This document shows, one piece after another, positions 36,525 to 45,821 of a stretch of 64,000 bases of DNA. A model generated the notes under the pieces. That model had not been told where the DNA came from and searched no databases. It saw only the letters and a list, made by a program, of their open reading frames with translations. The position numbers were made by a program, and so were the translations under genes. The DNA is from Deltaproteobacteria bacterium (GTDB taxonomy: Bacteria; Desulfobacterota; Desulfobulbia; Desulfobulbales; Desulfurivibrionaceae): NCBI GenBank assembly GCA_021802645.1, contig JAJZRO010000002.1, forward strand, positions 66,257 through 130,256, read 5' to 3'. Every line of letters begins with the position of its first letter. The stretch's first letter is position 1.

Positions 36525-38348
36525 TCATGGCTTCGCCGTTGGCCGCAGCCACCAGGTCATCAGCTCCTGCATCGGCGAATAATAGAGGGGCAGAGTGGCG
36601 GGGCGGGCGAAGATGGTGCGGTAGGCAATGCGATGGTGGTCGAGATACCAGTTGGGGACCACGTAGTAGCCATACCACAGCACCCGGTCCAGGGCGCGGG
36701 CTGCGGCAGTGAGTTCCTCCTGGGTGGGGGCGTAGATGAGGCGGTCCACCAGCTGATCGACCACCGGATTCTTGAGGCCGATCAGGTTGCGGGAGCCCTC
36801 CCGGTCGGCGGTGGTGGAAGACCAGTAGTCGCGTTGTTCGTTGCCCGGCGACTGGGATTGGCCAAAGACGTTGACGGTCATATCGAAGTCGAAGGCGTTG
36901 AGGCGGCGGACATAGAGGGCGGGGTCGATGGTGCGGTAGGTGGCGATGATCCCCAGTTTGGCGAGATTCTGCACATAGGGTTCCATCACCCGGTCGAAGG
37001 CGGAGGAGGCCGAAACCAGCAGGATCTCGAAGGTGAAGGGGCGCCCCGCCTTGTTGGTGAGCACGCCGTTTTTCACCTTCCAGCCGGCGCCCTCCAGCAG
37101 TTTTTTGGCTGCCAGCAGATTGGCGCGCAGACTCCCCGGCGGATTGGTGGAAAAGGGGGTGGGCGGGGTGGTGAAGACCTCCGGCGGCAGTTGGTCTTTA
37201 AAGGGGGTCAGCAGTTTCAATTCCAGCCCCTCGGGTACCCCGCGGGCCGCCAGCTCCGAGTTGCTGAAGTAGGAGGAGCAGCGGGTGTATTCCCCGTAAA
37301 ACAGGGCCTTGTTGGCCCATTCGAAGTCGAAGGCCAGGTCGAGCGCCTTGCGCACCGCCGGGTCTTGGAAGAGGGGGCGGCGCAGGTTCATGACGAAACC
37401 CTGCATGCCGGCGTCATTGTGGTGGGGCAGGTTTTCTTTTTTGAGTTCGCCGCGCTCAAAACGAGGCCCCTTGAGGTCACGGGCCCATTGCTTGGCGATG
37501 TTGACCGCCATGAAATCGAATTCCCCGGCCTTGAAGGCCTCGAGCGCCACCACTTGGTCCTTGTAATATTTGTAGGTGATGGTGTCGAAGTTGAACATGC
37601 CGCGCCGGACGTTGAGGTTCCGTCCCCAGTAGTTGGGGTTGCGCTGGTAGGTGATGGTCTTGCCGGGGACTACCTCCTTCACCACGTAAGGGCCGGAGGC
37701 GACGGGCGGGGTGAGGCTGGCGGCATCGAAGGGCGTGGTCCGGTAAAACTTGCTGGAGAAAATCGGCAACTGGCCGGCGATCATGTGCAGTTCCCGGTTG
37801 GGCCGGGCGAAGTGCATGCGGACCCGCAGGGGATCGAGGATCTCGGCGCTGGTGATGTCCTGGAGATAGGCCTGGTAAAAGGGGTGGGCCTTGCTGCTCT
37901 TGAGGGTATCGAGGGAGAATTTGACGTCGGCGGCGGTGACCGGGCTGCCGTCCGAGAAACGGGCCTGTTCGTTGAGGGTGAAGGTGACGGAGAGCCGGTC
38001 TTTGGCCACCTCGATATCCTTGGCGAGCAGACCGTAGGCGGCAAAAGGCTCGTCGAGACTCGGCACGGTCAGAGTCTCGAAGACCAGCTCCTCCAGCCCC
38101 GCCGGCGCGGTGCCCTTGAGGGTAAAGGGGTTCATCTTGTCGAAGCTGCCGAGGTCGTGGAGCACCAGATGCCCGCCCTTGGTCGCCTGCGGGGAGGTGT
38201 AGTCGAAGCGGGTGAAGCCGGCCGGGTACTTGAGTTTGCCGTCGATGCTGATGCCATGGGCGGCATGGGACAGCGGCGGCTGGGCGAACAGGACGAAGAA
38301 TATGAAAAAACAGGCCAGCCTGAGGCCGGGGCGGGAAGCGAAGAACAT
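36525..38348 (-). CDS. yejA: Yej-type oligopeptide-binding periplasmic protein
   Basis: This extracellular solute-binding protein, family 5, has 607 residues. The signal peptide (LACFFIFFVLFAQPPLSHA) is followed by the YejA-type opening ISIDGKLKYPAGFTRFDYTS, then KMNPFTLKGTAP, ARFSDGSPVTAADVKFSLDTL, and a C-lobe with IAYRTIFARPATLPLYYSP. It would deliver oligopeptides (or microcin C-like peptides) to YejBEF. The gap to the HD-GAF gene upstream is 15 bases, so they probably share a transcript. The receiver gene follows after 182 bases. Confidence 0.9.
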   Translation of the reverse strand: MFFASRPGLRLACFFIFFVLFAQPPLSHAAHGISIDGKLKYPAGFTRFDYTSPQATKGGHLVLHDLGSFDKMNPFTLKGTAPAGLEELVFETLTVPSLDEPFAAYGLLAKDIEVAKDRLSVTFTLNEQARFSDGSPVTAADVKFSLDTLKSSKAHPFYQAYLQDITSAEILDPLRVRMHFARPNRELHMIAGQLPIFSSKFYRTTPFDAASLTPPVASGPYVVKEVVPGKTITYQRNPNYWGRNLNVRRGMFNFDTITYKYYKDQVVALEAFKAGEFDFMAVNIAKQWARDLKGPRFERGELKKENLPHHNDAGMQGFVMNLRRPLFQDPAVRKALDLAFDFEWANKALFYGEYTRCSSYFSNSELAARGVPEGLELKLLTPFKDQLPPEVFTTPPTPFSTNPPGSLRANLLAAKKLLEGAGWKVKNGVLTNKAGRPFTFEILLVSASSAFDRVMEPYVQNLAKLGIIATYRTIDPALYVRRLNAFDFDMTVNVFGQSQSPGNEQRDYWSSTTADREGSRNLIGLKNPVVDQLVDRLIYAPTQEELTAAARALDRVLWYGYYVVPNWYLDHHRIAYRTIFARPATLPLYYSPMQELMTWWLRPTAKP

Positions 38349-38363
38349 ACGTGTCTCCGGGGG

Positions 38364-40028
38364 TCAGCGGGTCAGATGCTCTTGGATGATGCTCATGAGG
38401 GCCGAAGAAATCATGTTGGCCAGCATGGTCAGGATATGCATATCATGTTCGGTGAAATTGTCATCCTTTTTGTTCACCCCCTCGATCACCCCAATGCAGA
38501 GCCCATTGATGCGCAACGGGACGGCGAGCAGCGACCGTGTTTCGAAGTCGAAGCGGCGGTCGAGCGCCTTGTCGAAGCGGGCATCGGTAAGGACGTTGGT
38601 GGTGAGGGCCGGCCGGCCGTTGCGGTAAACCCAGCTGGCCAGCCCCATGTCGAGGGTGATGGCCTGGCCCTGCAGCATCTTGCTCCGGGGGCCGGTGGGA
38701 AGCGCGATGAGCATCTCCTCCTTATTTGGCTCGGCCAGCAGGATGGAACTCGCTTCGCAGCCAAGGAGGTGGTTGGCCATCTCCAGCGCCTGCCGGAGGA
38801 TCCACGGCCCTTTACGGGTGTTTTGCAGCAGCACGGAGATGCGGAGCAGGGTGGCGATTTCCCGTCGGTCCATCTTCTCGAGCAGGGAGTCGGGCACCAT
38901 CTGGTGCAGAAGGCCCGTAGCCAGGGCCGAGGAGCTGATGGCGTTCATGTCCATCAGGATTTCGCCCAGGCAGCGGCCGCTGGTCTGGTGGTTGATCCAG
39001 GGCAAAAGGGTTTTTCTGATGGCGGTCGTCAGGGTTTCGTTGGGCTCCTTGGCTTGTGCCCGCTGCTGCTGGACGGCGAGGGCGGCGTTGATCTGTTCGC
39101 GGGAGGCGAGCCCCAGTTCCCGCAGCACCTCGCCGAGGCGGCGCCACTGGCCGCGGAGGTCCAGGAGATGTGACGAAAGGTTGGCAGCGATGTTTTCGTG
39201 GTACGGGTTATGGCCGTTGCCGAAGAAAACGGCAAGATAGCGGTCCATGCGGCCATAGCGCTCAAGCCGCGGCGCCACGAATTCTTCATAGAAGTGAAGC
39301 ACCCCTTCCTTGAGTTCCTGGGCGGACTTGTAGACCGGGGCGCCGAGTTGCCGGATTTGTTCGGCGCCTTCGCGCTCATAAACCTCTCTGAACTCGACGT
39401 AGAGGTCGGTGAGCCGGGGCAGGTATTTGTTATCCGCCATCTGGGCGACGAGGTCGGCGGTGGGAACCATCTTGGCCAGGGCCAGTTCGAGCGGGTCATG
39501 GAAGAGGGCCGTCGCCTCGGGTTCGTGACGGTAATCGGTGAGCGAAATCATGGCCGGCACCAATTCCCGGGCCCGGGCCGGCCAGCGGGATTCCGTCAGA
39601 TAGCGGCCCGCCATCTCCATGCCCCGCTGGACGTGGGTAAAGGTGTATTTGCCGCCCCGGCCATCGTGGTCGCCCTTGTCCTTGATGTAGCCGGCATCGT
39701 GGAACAGCCCTGCGGCAATGCCGCACAGAAACAGGTCTTCGGGAAATTTCGGTTGATCGCCCGAACGGTTCCAGCCCGCAGCCATACGGGTAAGGGTGAC
39801 GGCGGCATCGAGGGCGTGACCGCAGTTGTGGTAGGAAACCTCGCACGCCTCGTAGGCGGGCCAGCGGCCGTCATAGAGAGCGACGACATCGCGGAGCAGG
39901 CGACTGAGTCGGGCAGGGACGCGGCCGTATTCCTCTTTGACGATGGTCAACAGAAGGCTGGTGGCGGTCCGTGTTCTGGCGGCCTCGGGGGTAAGCGAGG
40001 GTTTGCGGTGCTTTTTCGCTGGTGCCAT
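38364..40028 (-). CDS. HD-phosphodiesterase-like, MshEN-like and GAF domain protein
   Basis: This predicted signalling protein has 554 residues. The N-terminal HD domain has YHNCGHALDAAVTL and AGLFHDAGY, a pattern like the metal site of class I cyclic-nucleotide phosphodiesterases, with TFTHVQRGMEMA and a later conserved Asp. A middle section (about 285-360) has two MshEN-like repeats (LGEVLRELGLASREQI and LGEILMDMNAISSSALATGL). A C-terminal GAF domain includes LGCEASSILLAEPN and SLLAVPLRINGLCIGVIEGV. The substrate is unknown. It sits 15 bases upstream of yejA. No strong ribosome site is visible. Confidence 0.78.
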   Translation of the reverse strand: MAPAKKHRKPSLTPEAARTRTATSLLLTIVKEEYGRVPARLSRLLRDVVALYDGRWPAYEACEVSYHNCGHALDAAVTLTRMAAGWNRSGDQPKFPEDLFLCGIAAGLFHDAGYIKDKGDHDGRGGKYTFTHVQRGMEMAGRYLTESRWPARARELVPAMISLTDYRHEPEATALFHDPLELALAKMVPTADLVAQMADNKYLPRLTDLYVEFREVYEREGAEQIRQLGAPVYKSAQELKEGVLHFYEEFVAPRLERYGRMDRYLAVFFGNGHNPYHENIAANLSSHLLDLRGQWRRLGEVLRELGLASREQINAALAVQQQRAQAKEPNETLTTAIRKTLLPWINHQTSGRCLGEILMDMNAISSSALATGLLHQMVPDSLLEKMDRREIATLLRISVLLQNTRKGPWILRQALEMANHLLGCEASSILLAEPNKEEMLIALPTGPRSKMLQGQAITLDMGLASWVYRNGRPALTTNVLTDARFDKALDRRFDFETRSLLAVPLRINGLCIGVIEGVNKKDDNFTEHDMHILTMLANMISSALMSIIQEHLTR

Positions 40029-40208
40029 GCGACAGGAAAGGTGTTTGTGTCCGGTTGATTTTTTTCATGGTATATGGGGTGGCGCAAATGGTCAATCGGA
40101 TATTGCCGGTTGCAGTTATCTTTTGCGAGTATGTCCAGAGCCGGATTTACCGCCCTGACGGAGAAGGGAAACCCTTTGCGATGCCGGCGCGTTTTTCAGA
40201 TGCATCCG

Positions 40209-40236
40209 TTGCGCTGCGTATGGTACATAGTAAAAT
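40209..40236 (+). promoter_or_regulatory. Candidate promoter of leuCD
   Basis: TTGCGC, 16 bases, TAAAAT (five of six), about 90 bases upstream of leuC. No T-box or leucine attenuator peptide was recognised in the leader. The rest of the 298-base divergent gap shows nothing clear. Confidence 0.35.
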
Positions 40237-40326
40237 TTGTCATGTTGTCGAGGCTGAGCGGCCTGGTCAGTTGCATCAAGATACAAGCGGGACCCCGAAC
40301 AGGTGCCCGCTCCGGAGGTGTAGAGC

Positions 40327-41610
40327 ATGGGGAAGACAATTACCGAAAAGATCTTTGACGCCCACCGTCGCGACAACCCGACCCCGGACAACGTGATCCT
40401 CGATCTCGACGTGGTCATGTGCCACGAGATCACCACTCCGATCGCGGTGACCGACCTCGAGGCGCGCGGCATGGACCGGGTCTTTGATCCGGACAAGATC
40501 AAGGTGGTGATCGACCACGTCACCCCGTCGAAGGATTCGAAGACCGCCACCCAGGCCAAGATTCTGCGCGACTGGGCGCGGCGCCAGAAGATTCACGACT
40601 TTTTCGATGTCGGCCGCAACGGCGTGTGCCATGCCCTGTTCCCGGAAAAGGGCTTCATCCGCCCCGGCTACACCGTGATCATGGGCGACTCCCACACCTG
40701 TACCCACGGCGCCTTTGGCGCCTTTGCCGCCGGTATCGGCACCACCGATCTCGAGGTCGGCATCCTGAAGGGGGTCTGCTCCTTCCGGCTGCCCAAGACC
40801 ATGAAGGTCACCATCACCGGCAGCCTGCCCCAAGGGGTGTATGCCAAGGATGTGATCCTCTATATCATCCGCCAGATCACGGTGAACGGTGCCACCGACG
40901 CCATCATGGAGTTCGTCGGTCCGGTGGTCGAGGCCATGAGCATGGAATCGCGGATGACCCTGTGCAACATGGCCATCGAGGCCGGCGCCACCTGCGGCAT
41001 CTGTCTGCCGGACCGGGTCACGGCCGAATACCTCTGGCCCTTTATCAAGGACGAATACGCCTCCGTCGAGGTGGCCACCATCGATTTCAAAAAGTGGCAT
41101 TCCGACCCGGATGCGGTCTATTGGAAGGAGCTGACCTACGATGTTTCCGGTCTTGTCCCGCAGGTCACCTACGGCTTCAAGCCGGACGAGGTCAAGGATA
41201 TCACCGAGATGGAAGGGCGGCCGGTGGATCAGGTCTATATCGGTTCCTGCACCAATGGCCGCATCGAGGATCTACGCGAGGCCGCCAAGGTATTGAAGGA
41301 CCGCACCATCGCCGACACGGTGCGCGGCATCCTCGCCCCGGCCACCCCTCAGGTATACAACCAGGCCCTGGCGGAGGGAATCATCTCTATTTTCATGGCG
41401 GCGGGGTTTTGCGTGACCAACCCCACCTGCGGCGCCTGCCTCGGCATGTCGAACGGCGTGTTGGCCGAGGGCGAGATCTGTGCCTCCACCACCAACCGCA
41501 ACTTCAACGGTCGCATGGGCAAGGGCGGCATCGTCCACCTGATGAGCCCGCTTTCCGCCGCGGCGGCGGCGGTGGCCGGCCACATCACCGATCCGCGCAA
41601 GTATCTGTAA
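40327..41610 (+). CDS. leuC: 3-isopropylmalate dehydratase large subunit
   Basis: The large subunit of the leucine-pathway aconitase-type dehydratase isomerises 2- to 3-isopropylmalate with a 4Fe-4S cluster. At 427 residues (the shorter, archaeal-type LeuC2 length) it has DLDVVMCHEITTP, GDSHTCTHGAFGAF, the cluster motif YIGSCTNGR and CGACLGMSNGVLAEGE. GGAGGTGTAGAGC precedes the ATG. leuD starts 12 bases on. A homoaconitase role cannot be excluded from sequence, but the leuD pair makes leucine synthesis likeliest. Confidence 0.93.
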   Translation: MGKTITEKIFDAHRRDNPTPDNVILDLDVVMCHEITTPIAVTDLEARGMDRVFDPDKIKVVIDHVTPSKDSKTATQAKILRDWARRQKIHDFFDVGRNGVCHALFPEKGFIRPGYTVIMGDSHTCTHGAFGAFAAGIGTTDLEVGILKGVCSFRLPKTMKVTITGSLPQGVYAKDVILYIIRQITVNGATDAIMEFVGPVVEAMSMESRMTLCNMAIEAGATCGICLPDRVTAEYLWPFIKDEYASVEVATIDFKKWHSDPDAVYWKELTYDVSGLVPQVTYGFKPDEVKDITEMEGRPVDQVYIGSCTNGRIEDLREAAKVLKDRTIADTVRGILAPATPQVYNQALAEGIISIFMAAGFCVTNPTCGACLGMSNGVLAEGEICASTTNRNFNGRMGKGGIVHLMSPLSAAAAAVAGHITDPRKYL

Positions 41611-41622
41611 GGGGAAACGAGC

Positions 41623-42138
41623 ATGAAGAACTTCAGCGGCAAGGCCCTGTTTCTGGACCGGAGCGACATCAACACCGACGAGATCATCCCGGCCAAGTAC
41701 CTGACCGAAAACACCAAGATGGCGTTGCAGCCTTACGTGCTGGAGGATTTGAAGCTGGGTGGCTTCGACCCCCGCAAGGACGTAGCCGGCAAGGGCGTTA
41801 TCGTCACCCGCGCCAACTTCGGCTGCGGTTCCTCACGGGAGCATGCGGTCTGGGTCTTCGAGATGAACGACATCAACGTAGTCATCGCCGAGAGTTTCGC
41901 CCGCATCTTCCGGCAGAACATGTACAACTGCGGCATGCTGGCCATTGAGCTGCCCAAGGAGGAGATCAACACCCTCTTCGGCCTCGGCGACGACGTCGAG
42001 ATCACGGTGGACTTGGCCAAGAGCGAACTCACCGCCAAGGGCAACACGACCGTGACCTGCCGCTTCACCCTCAATGCGTTCGACCGCAAGCTGGTGGAGG
42101 CTGGCGGCTGGCTCGCCTACGCCGACAAGAATTACTGA
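41623..42138 (+). CDS. leuD: 3-isopropylmalate dehydratase small subunit
   Basis: The small subunit forms the swivelling substrate-recognition domain of LeuCD. At 171 residues it shows LDRSDINTDEIIPAKYL, the active-site loop FGCGSSREHAVWVF, and FRQNMYNCGMLAIELP. It is translated from a GGGGAAACGAGC leader 12 bases after leuC. A bidirectional terminator follows. Confidence 0.93.
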   Translation: MKNFSGKALFLDRSDINTDEIIPAKYLTENTKMALQPYVLEDLKLGGFDPRKDVAGKGVIVTRANFGCGSSREHAVWVFEMNDINVVIAESFARIFRQNMYNCGMLAIELPKEEINTLFGLGDDVEITVDLAKSELTAKGNTTVTCRFTLNAFDRKLVEAGGWLAYADKNY

Positions 42139-42171
42139 TCCGCCGAATCTGGTTGCGGCAACAAAAAAAAG

Positions 42172-42206
42172 AAACGCCGGTCTTCCGCAGGGGGGACCGG
42201 CGTTTT
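42172..42206. terminator. Bidirectional terminator between leuD and the LtaS-like gene
   Basis: An 11-bp stem (AAACGCCGGTC and its complement) has TTTT on the plus side and an A-run on the left that gives a U-run on the minus strand. It therefore serves both leuD and the convergent gene ending at 42229. Confidence 0.85.
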
Positions 42207-42228
42207 GCATTGATGGCAAACGGCCTTG

Positions 42229-44235
42229 CTAATGGTCCCAGCGATTCAGCCGCCTGGTGTTGGCCAGACTGGCGCCCTGGTAGTAGCAGACCGCCTCCCG
42301 GACCAACTCCGGTTGCTCAGGCACTTTTTCCAGCACGCTGTCCTGCATGGTCTCTTCCTTGATCCGATACTGGTTCATCGACCGCCGTTCGTTCAAAACG
42401 GTGAGGTAGCCGTTTCTGAGGTAGCCCAGTCGCTCGTAGGTACTGATGAAGGCCCGCGGGGTAAAGTCCGGCCGCAGGATGTCCTGGCCGAACAGCTTGG
42501 TCTCGTAACGCCAGTGCAGGAGCCCCAGCAGGGTGGGCACCACATCGATCTGGCTGGCGAGCTTGGTGTTGACCCCCGGAGTGATGAGCCCCGGCGCATA
42601 GAAGATCAGCGGGATGTGGTAGCGGTGCACCGGCAATTCCTGGCTGCCGGCGCTGCCGGCACAGTGGTCGGCCACGATGATGAAGATGGTGTTCTTGAAC
42701 CAGGGGTGCTGCCGGGCCCCCTCGATGAAGCGGTTGATGGCGTAATCGGTGTATTTGACCCCGCCGAACCGGCCGGTGTGGGAGGGGATATCCACCTTGC
42801 CGTCCGGATAGGTGAAGGGGCGATGGTTGGAGGTGGTCATCAGATAGCCGAGAAAAGGCTTGCCCTGGACATGGGAGGCGTCGAACTCCTTGGTCGCGCG
42901 GCGGAAGAGGTCCTCGTCGCAGACCCCCCAGATGTTGGCAAAGGTGATCTCGTCGGAGGCGAGGTCGCTGCGATCGATGGTCTTAAAGCCGTTGCCGCCG
43001 AAAAAGGCGTTCATGTTGTCGAAGTAGCCATAGCCGCCGTAAAGGAATTTGGTGTCGTAGCCGTGTTGCCGGAAGAGAAAGCCCATGGAGAAGAGATGGT
43101 CGTTGTCCGGCCGGCGGACGATGGCCTGGCCGGGCGTGGGTGGTTCGGAGAGGGTCACCGCTTCCATGCCGCGCACGGTGCGGGTGCCGGTGGCGTAGAA
43201 GTTCTTGAAGAGCAGCCCCTGGCTGGCGAGCCGGTCCAGATTGGGGGTAAGCCCCTCCTGGTTGCCGAAGGTGCCGAGGTATTCGGCGCTCAGGCTCTCC
43301 ACCATGATGAGCACCACGTTGGGACGCTGTTCCGGGCCGGTGGCGGTGACCAGCCGGGTGAGATCCTGGGGCTGCTGGCCGAGGAAGCGGCTGTTGCCTT
43401 GGGTCAGGAGAGGATGCAGGCCGGCCAGGGCCTGCTGGTCGTTGATGTTCAGATAGAAGGTGCGATAATCGAGGGCGTTGCCACGGAAGGCGGCAAAGAG
43501 TTGGTAGAGGCCGTTTTCGGCGAGTTCGGTTTCATAACGGTTGGTGTTGGCGGCAGCGCCAGTGGGGCTGGAGACGGTGAAAAAGGCGAGCAGCGGCAAG
43601 GTGAGAAACGCGAGGGCGGCGATGAACCGGTTGGCTGAGCGGGCGTTGTCGCGCACCGCCTGCTGCTCCCTGGTGCCGATCTGATCCAAGGAGGACCGGA
43701 TCAGCAGAAAGACGACGACGCTGGCGATGCCGATGGCGGTCAGCAGCCGGGGGATGGGATAGGATTCGGTGATGTTGCCGACCACTTCATGGGTATAGAC
43801 GAGGTAGTCGACGGCGATGAAGTTGAAGCGGACGCCGAACTCGTCCCAGAAAAGCCATTCCGCCACCGCCAGGAAACCCAGGGCATAGATGAAGGCAAAG
43901 AAGAAGGGATAGAGCACGGCGCGGTGCCAGCGACTCTGGACCAAGCGGCAGGGGACAAGCAGCAGATAGAGGACCAACGGGATGACCACGTAGAGTCCGC
44001 TGACCAGATCGTAAAAAAGGCCGAGGCCGAAGATGGCGCCAAGGGTATACGGGCCATGGCCGATCTGCGGCCAGATGCGCACCAGCAGCGCGAGCCGGGT
44101 AAGGAAGGCCAGGCCGGCATAAAGCAGCAACGTGAGATGGACCAGCCGGAAACGCTGCGGATAGGCGAGGACAAAGCGGTTTGTCAGCGGCAGGGTCTGC
44201 ATCTTGTCGGCATTGGCCAGGAGCGTCTTCGGCAT
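42229..44235 (-). CDS. LtaS/OpgB-like membrane phosphotransferase (sulfatase fold)
   Basis: This inner-membrane enzyme of the alkaline phosphatase superfamily has 668 residues. The N-terminal half has about five membrane helices. The periplasmic domain has metal/nucleophile loops VLIMVESLSAEYLG, ATGTRTVRGMEAV (catalytic Thr) and IFIIVADHCAGS. The family transfers glycerol or ethanolamine phosphates to envelope glycans or lipids, or removes them. The start MPKTLL has GAGGA five bases upstream. It lies downstream of a two-component pair, with 11-bp repeats in its promoter region. The acceptor is unknown. Confidence 0.86.
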   Translation of the reverse strand: MPKTLLANADKMQTLPLTNRFVLAYPQRFRLVHLTLLLYAGLAFLTRLALLVRIWPQIGHGPYTLGAIFGLGLFYDLVSGLYVVIPLVLYLLLVPCRLVQSRWHRAVLYPFFFAFIYALGFLAVAEWLFWDEFGVRFNFIAVDYLVYTHEVVGNITESYPIPRLLTAIGIASVVVFLLIRSSLDQIGTREQQAVRDNARSANRFIAALAFLTLPLLAFFTVSSPTGAAANTNRYETELAENGLYQLFAAFRGNALDYRTFYLNINDQQALAGLHPLLTQGNSRFLGQQPQDLTRLVTATGPEQRPNVVLIMVESLSAEYLGTFGNQEGLTPNLDRLASQGLLFKNFYATGTRTVRGMEAVTLSEPPTPGQAIVRRPDNDHLFSMGFLFRQHGYDTKFLYGGYGYFDNMNAFFGGNGFKTIDRSDLASDEITFANIWGVCDEDLFRRATKEFDASHVQGKPFLGYLMTTSNHRPFTYPDGKVDIPSHTGRFGGVKYTDYAINRFIEGARQHPWFKNTIFIIVADHCAGSAGSQELPVHRYHIPLIFYAPGLITPGVNTKLASQIDVVPTLLGLLHWRYETKLFGQDILRPDFTPRAFISTYERLGYLRNGYLTVLNERRSMNQYRIKEETMQDSVLEKVPEQPELVREAVCYYQGASLANTRRLNRWDH

Positions 44236-44305
44236 AGGTTCCTCGTCCAGGGAGCGTGGCCCCGCAGCCATGGCGGACGCAGGGTATGTCGGCCGAAGAT
44301 ACCTG

Positions 44306-44338
44306 CCGGATCATTGCCGGAAGATTGCCGAAAGATTA
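44306..44338 (-). promoter_or_regulatory. Three 11-bp direct repeats upstream of the LtaS-like gene
   Basis: On the minus strand the units TAATCTTTCGG, CAATCTTCCGG and CAATGATCCGG follow one another with an exact 11-base period and end four bases before a TATCTT -10-like hexamer (44301-44296). This is the tandem-site geometry used by OmpR/PhoB-type regulators, one of which is encoded upstream. Confidence 0.6.
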
Positions 44339-44399
44339 CAAAAAGGAAAGAAAAGATACCACAAGGTCGTACCGTGGCAGCAGGAGAGGAAAAGGACGG

Positions 44400-45821
44400 T
44401 CAGGAGGCGACAGATGGCTTGGCCGGGAGGTGGACGGTAAAGATGGCCCCCTGGCCTGGCTGGCTGGCAACGGTGATGGTGCCGTAGTGCGCCTGCACCA
44501 CCGCCTTGACCAGGCTGAGGCCCAGGCCGAGGCCGCGCTGGGAGCGGCTGGCATCGGCTCGGTAGAGGCGGTCGAAGATATGGGGCAGGTCGTGGGAGGA
44601 AATACCTACTCCGGTATCGGCGATGGCGACGGTTATTTCCTCCCCCTGCCGAACCGCCGTGATGTCGATGCGGCCCCCGGCCGGCGTGTACTTGATGGCG
44701 TTGTCCAACAGGTTGGCCATCACCTGCCGCAACCTCCCCGCGTCGGCCTGGACCGTGAGGGAGCCTGCCATTTTCGTGGTGATGGTGAGCCCTTTTTCTT
44801 CCGCCACATACTGATAGAGTTCCGTCACCTGATCCACCAAGGCCTTAAGATCGATCTGCTCCGGCCGGAGTCGAAGGACCCCGGTTTCCGCCTCGGAGAT
44901 GTCCATGAGGGTGTTGACCAGGGTGACGAGACGCTCTGATTCCTCGGCGCAATCCATGAGTGATTCCCGTAAGGTCTCAACATTGGCGGCGTTGTCCTGG
45001 AGTGTTGTCTCCACCACCCCGCGGAGCCTGGTCAGCGGGGTGCGCAGATCGTGGGCGACGTTATCGAGCGCGGCCCGCATGCCGGCGATGAGCTGTTCGA
45101 TCTTTTCGAGCAGGGTGTTGAAGAGCAGCGCCAGTTCGTCGAGTTCGTCACCGGTGTGGCTGCGGGGGGCGCGGGCATCGAGTTTGCCGGTGTCCACCCC
45201 GCGGCGCACGGTCTGGATGAGGTCGCGGACCGGGCGTAAAGCGCGGAAGGCGAGCAGAAAGCCACCGGCAAAGCCGAGCAGGAGCATGGGCAGGGTGCTT
45301 GCCGTAAAGATCCGGCGGAACCGCTCCAGATATTTTTCCCGTTCCTCCGATCCCTTGCCGACCTGGAGCACAAAGCCATGGTCCAGGATCTGGCAGGTAA
45401 CCAGAAGCTCACCATGGCCGGCGCCCCTGGGCCACTGCTGCCAAACACCCGGCGGCAGACTCCTGGCCCGCATCTCTATCTCGGCGGGGGAGACAGCCCG
45501 CCAGCGGTGGGGCAGGGTCACGAAGAGCGTACTGTTGTCGGACCGGGCGACGCGGACAAAAAAACCGATATCCCCGTTACTATCCTGCTCCAATTCGGCC
45601 ACGTGCAGTAAGGCGGCGATGTCGCCGTGGTGGGCCTGGAGGGTGTATTCCTTCAGCTTCGTTTCAATCATCTCCTGATCCTTTGCCGCAAGGGAGGAGC
45701 CGAGCAGAAGATAGGCGAACAGGAACAACGCGAAGGAGCTGACGATGAAAATGGCCGAATACCAGAGGGCCAGGCGAAATCCGGCGGTGCGGATCAGGCG
45801 GCTAATCGCCTTTAAGGACAT
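44400..45821 (-). CDS. Sensor histidine kinase with HAMP domain
   Basis: This membrane sensor kinase has 473 residues. Helix 1 ([20 protein letters not shown]), a periplasmic domain (about 40-165), helix 2 ([20 protein letters not shown]), then HAMP ([19 protein letters not shown]) precede the HisKA box [20 protein letters not shown]. The ATPase domain has [20 protein letters not shown] and [18 protein letters not shown]. It overlaps its response regulator by 20 bases. It resembles CusS/heavy-metal-type kinases, but the signal is not known. The LtaS-like gene downstream may belong to its regulon. Confidence 0.9.
   Translation of the reverse strand: MSLKAISRLIRTAGFRLALWYSAIFIVSSFALFLFAYLLLGSSLAAKDQEMIETKLKEYTLQAHHGDIAALLHVAELEQDSNGDIGFFVRVARSDNSTLFVTLPHRWRAVSPAEIEMRARSLPPGVWQQWPRGAGHGELLVTCQILDHGFVLQVGKGSEEREKYLERFRRIFTASTLPMLLLGFAGGFLLAFRALRPVRDLIQTVRRGVDTGKLDARAPRSHTGDELDELALLFNTLLEKIEQLIAGMRAALDNVAHDLRTPLTRLRGVVETTLQDNAANVETLRESLMDCAEESERLVTLVNTLMDISEAETGVLRLRPEQIDLKALVDQVTELYQYVAEEKGLTITTKMAGSLTVQADAGRLRQVMANLLDNAIKYTPAGGRIDITAVRQGEEITVAIADTGVGISSHDLPHIFDRLYRADASRSQRGLGLGLSLVKAVVQAHYGTITVASQPGQGAIFTVHLPAKPSVAS

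Noticed and set aside
36396-39173. A 925-codon plus-strand open frame across yejA and the HD-GAF gene
   Set aside because: Although the longest frame here, its translation is Gly/Val/Glu/His-rich without domains, and it runs opposite two genes with clear families.
40029-40326. leuC leader examined for a T-box or leucine attenuator
   Set aside because: No T-box sequence, no run of Leu codons in a short peptide and no terminator/antiterminator pair was found.
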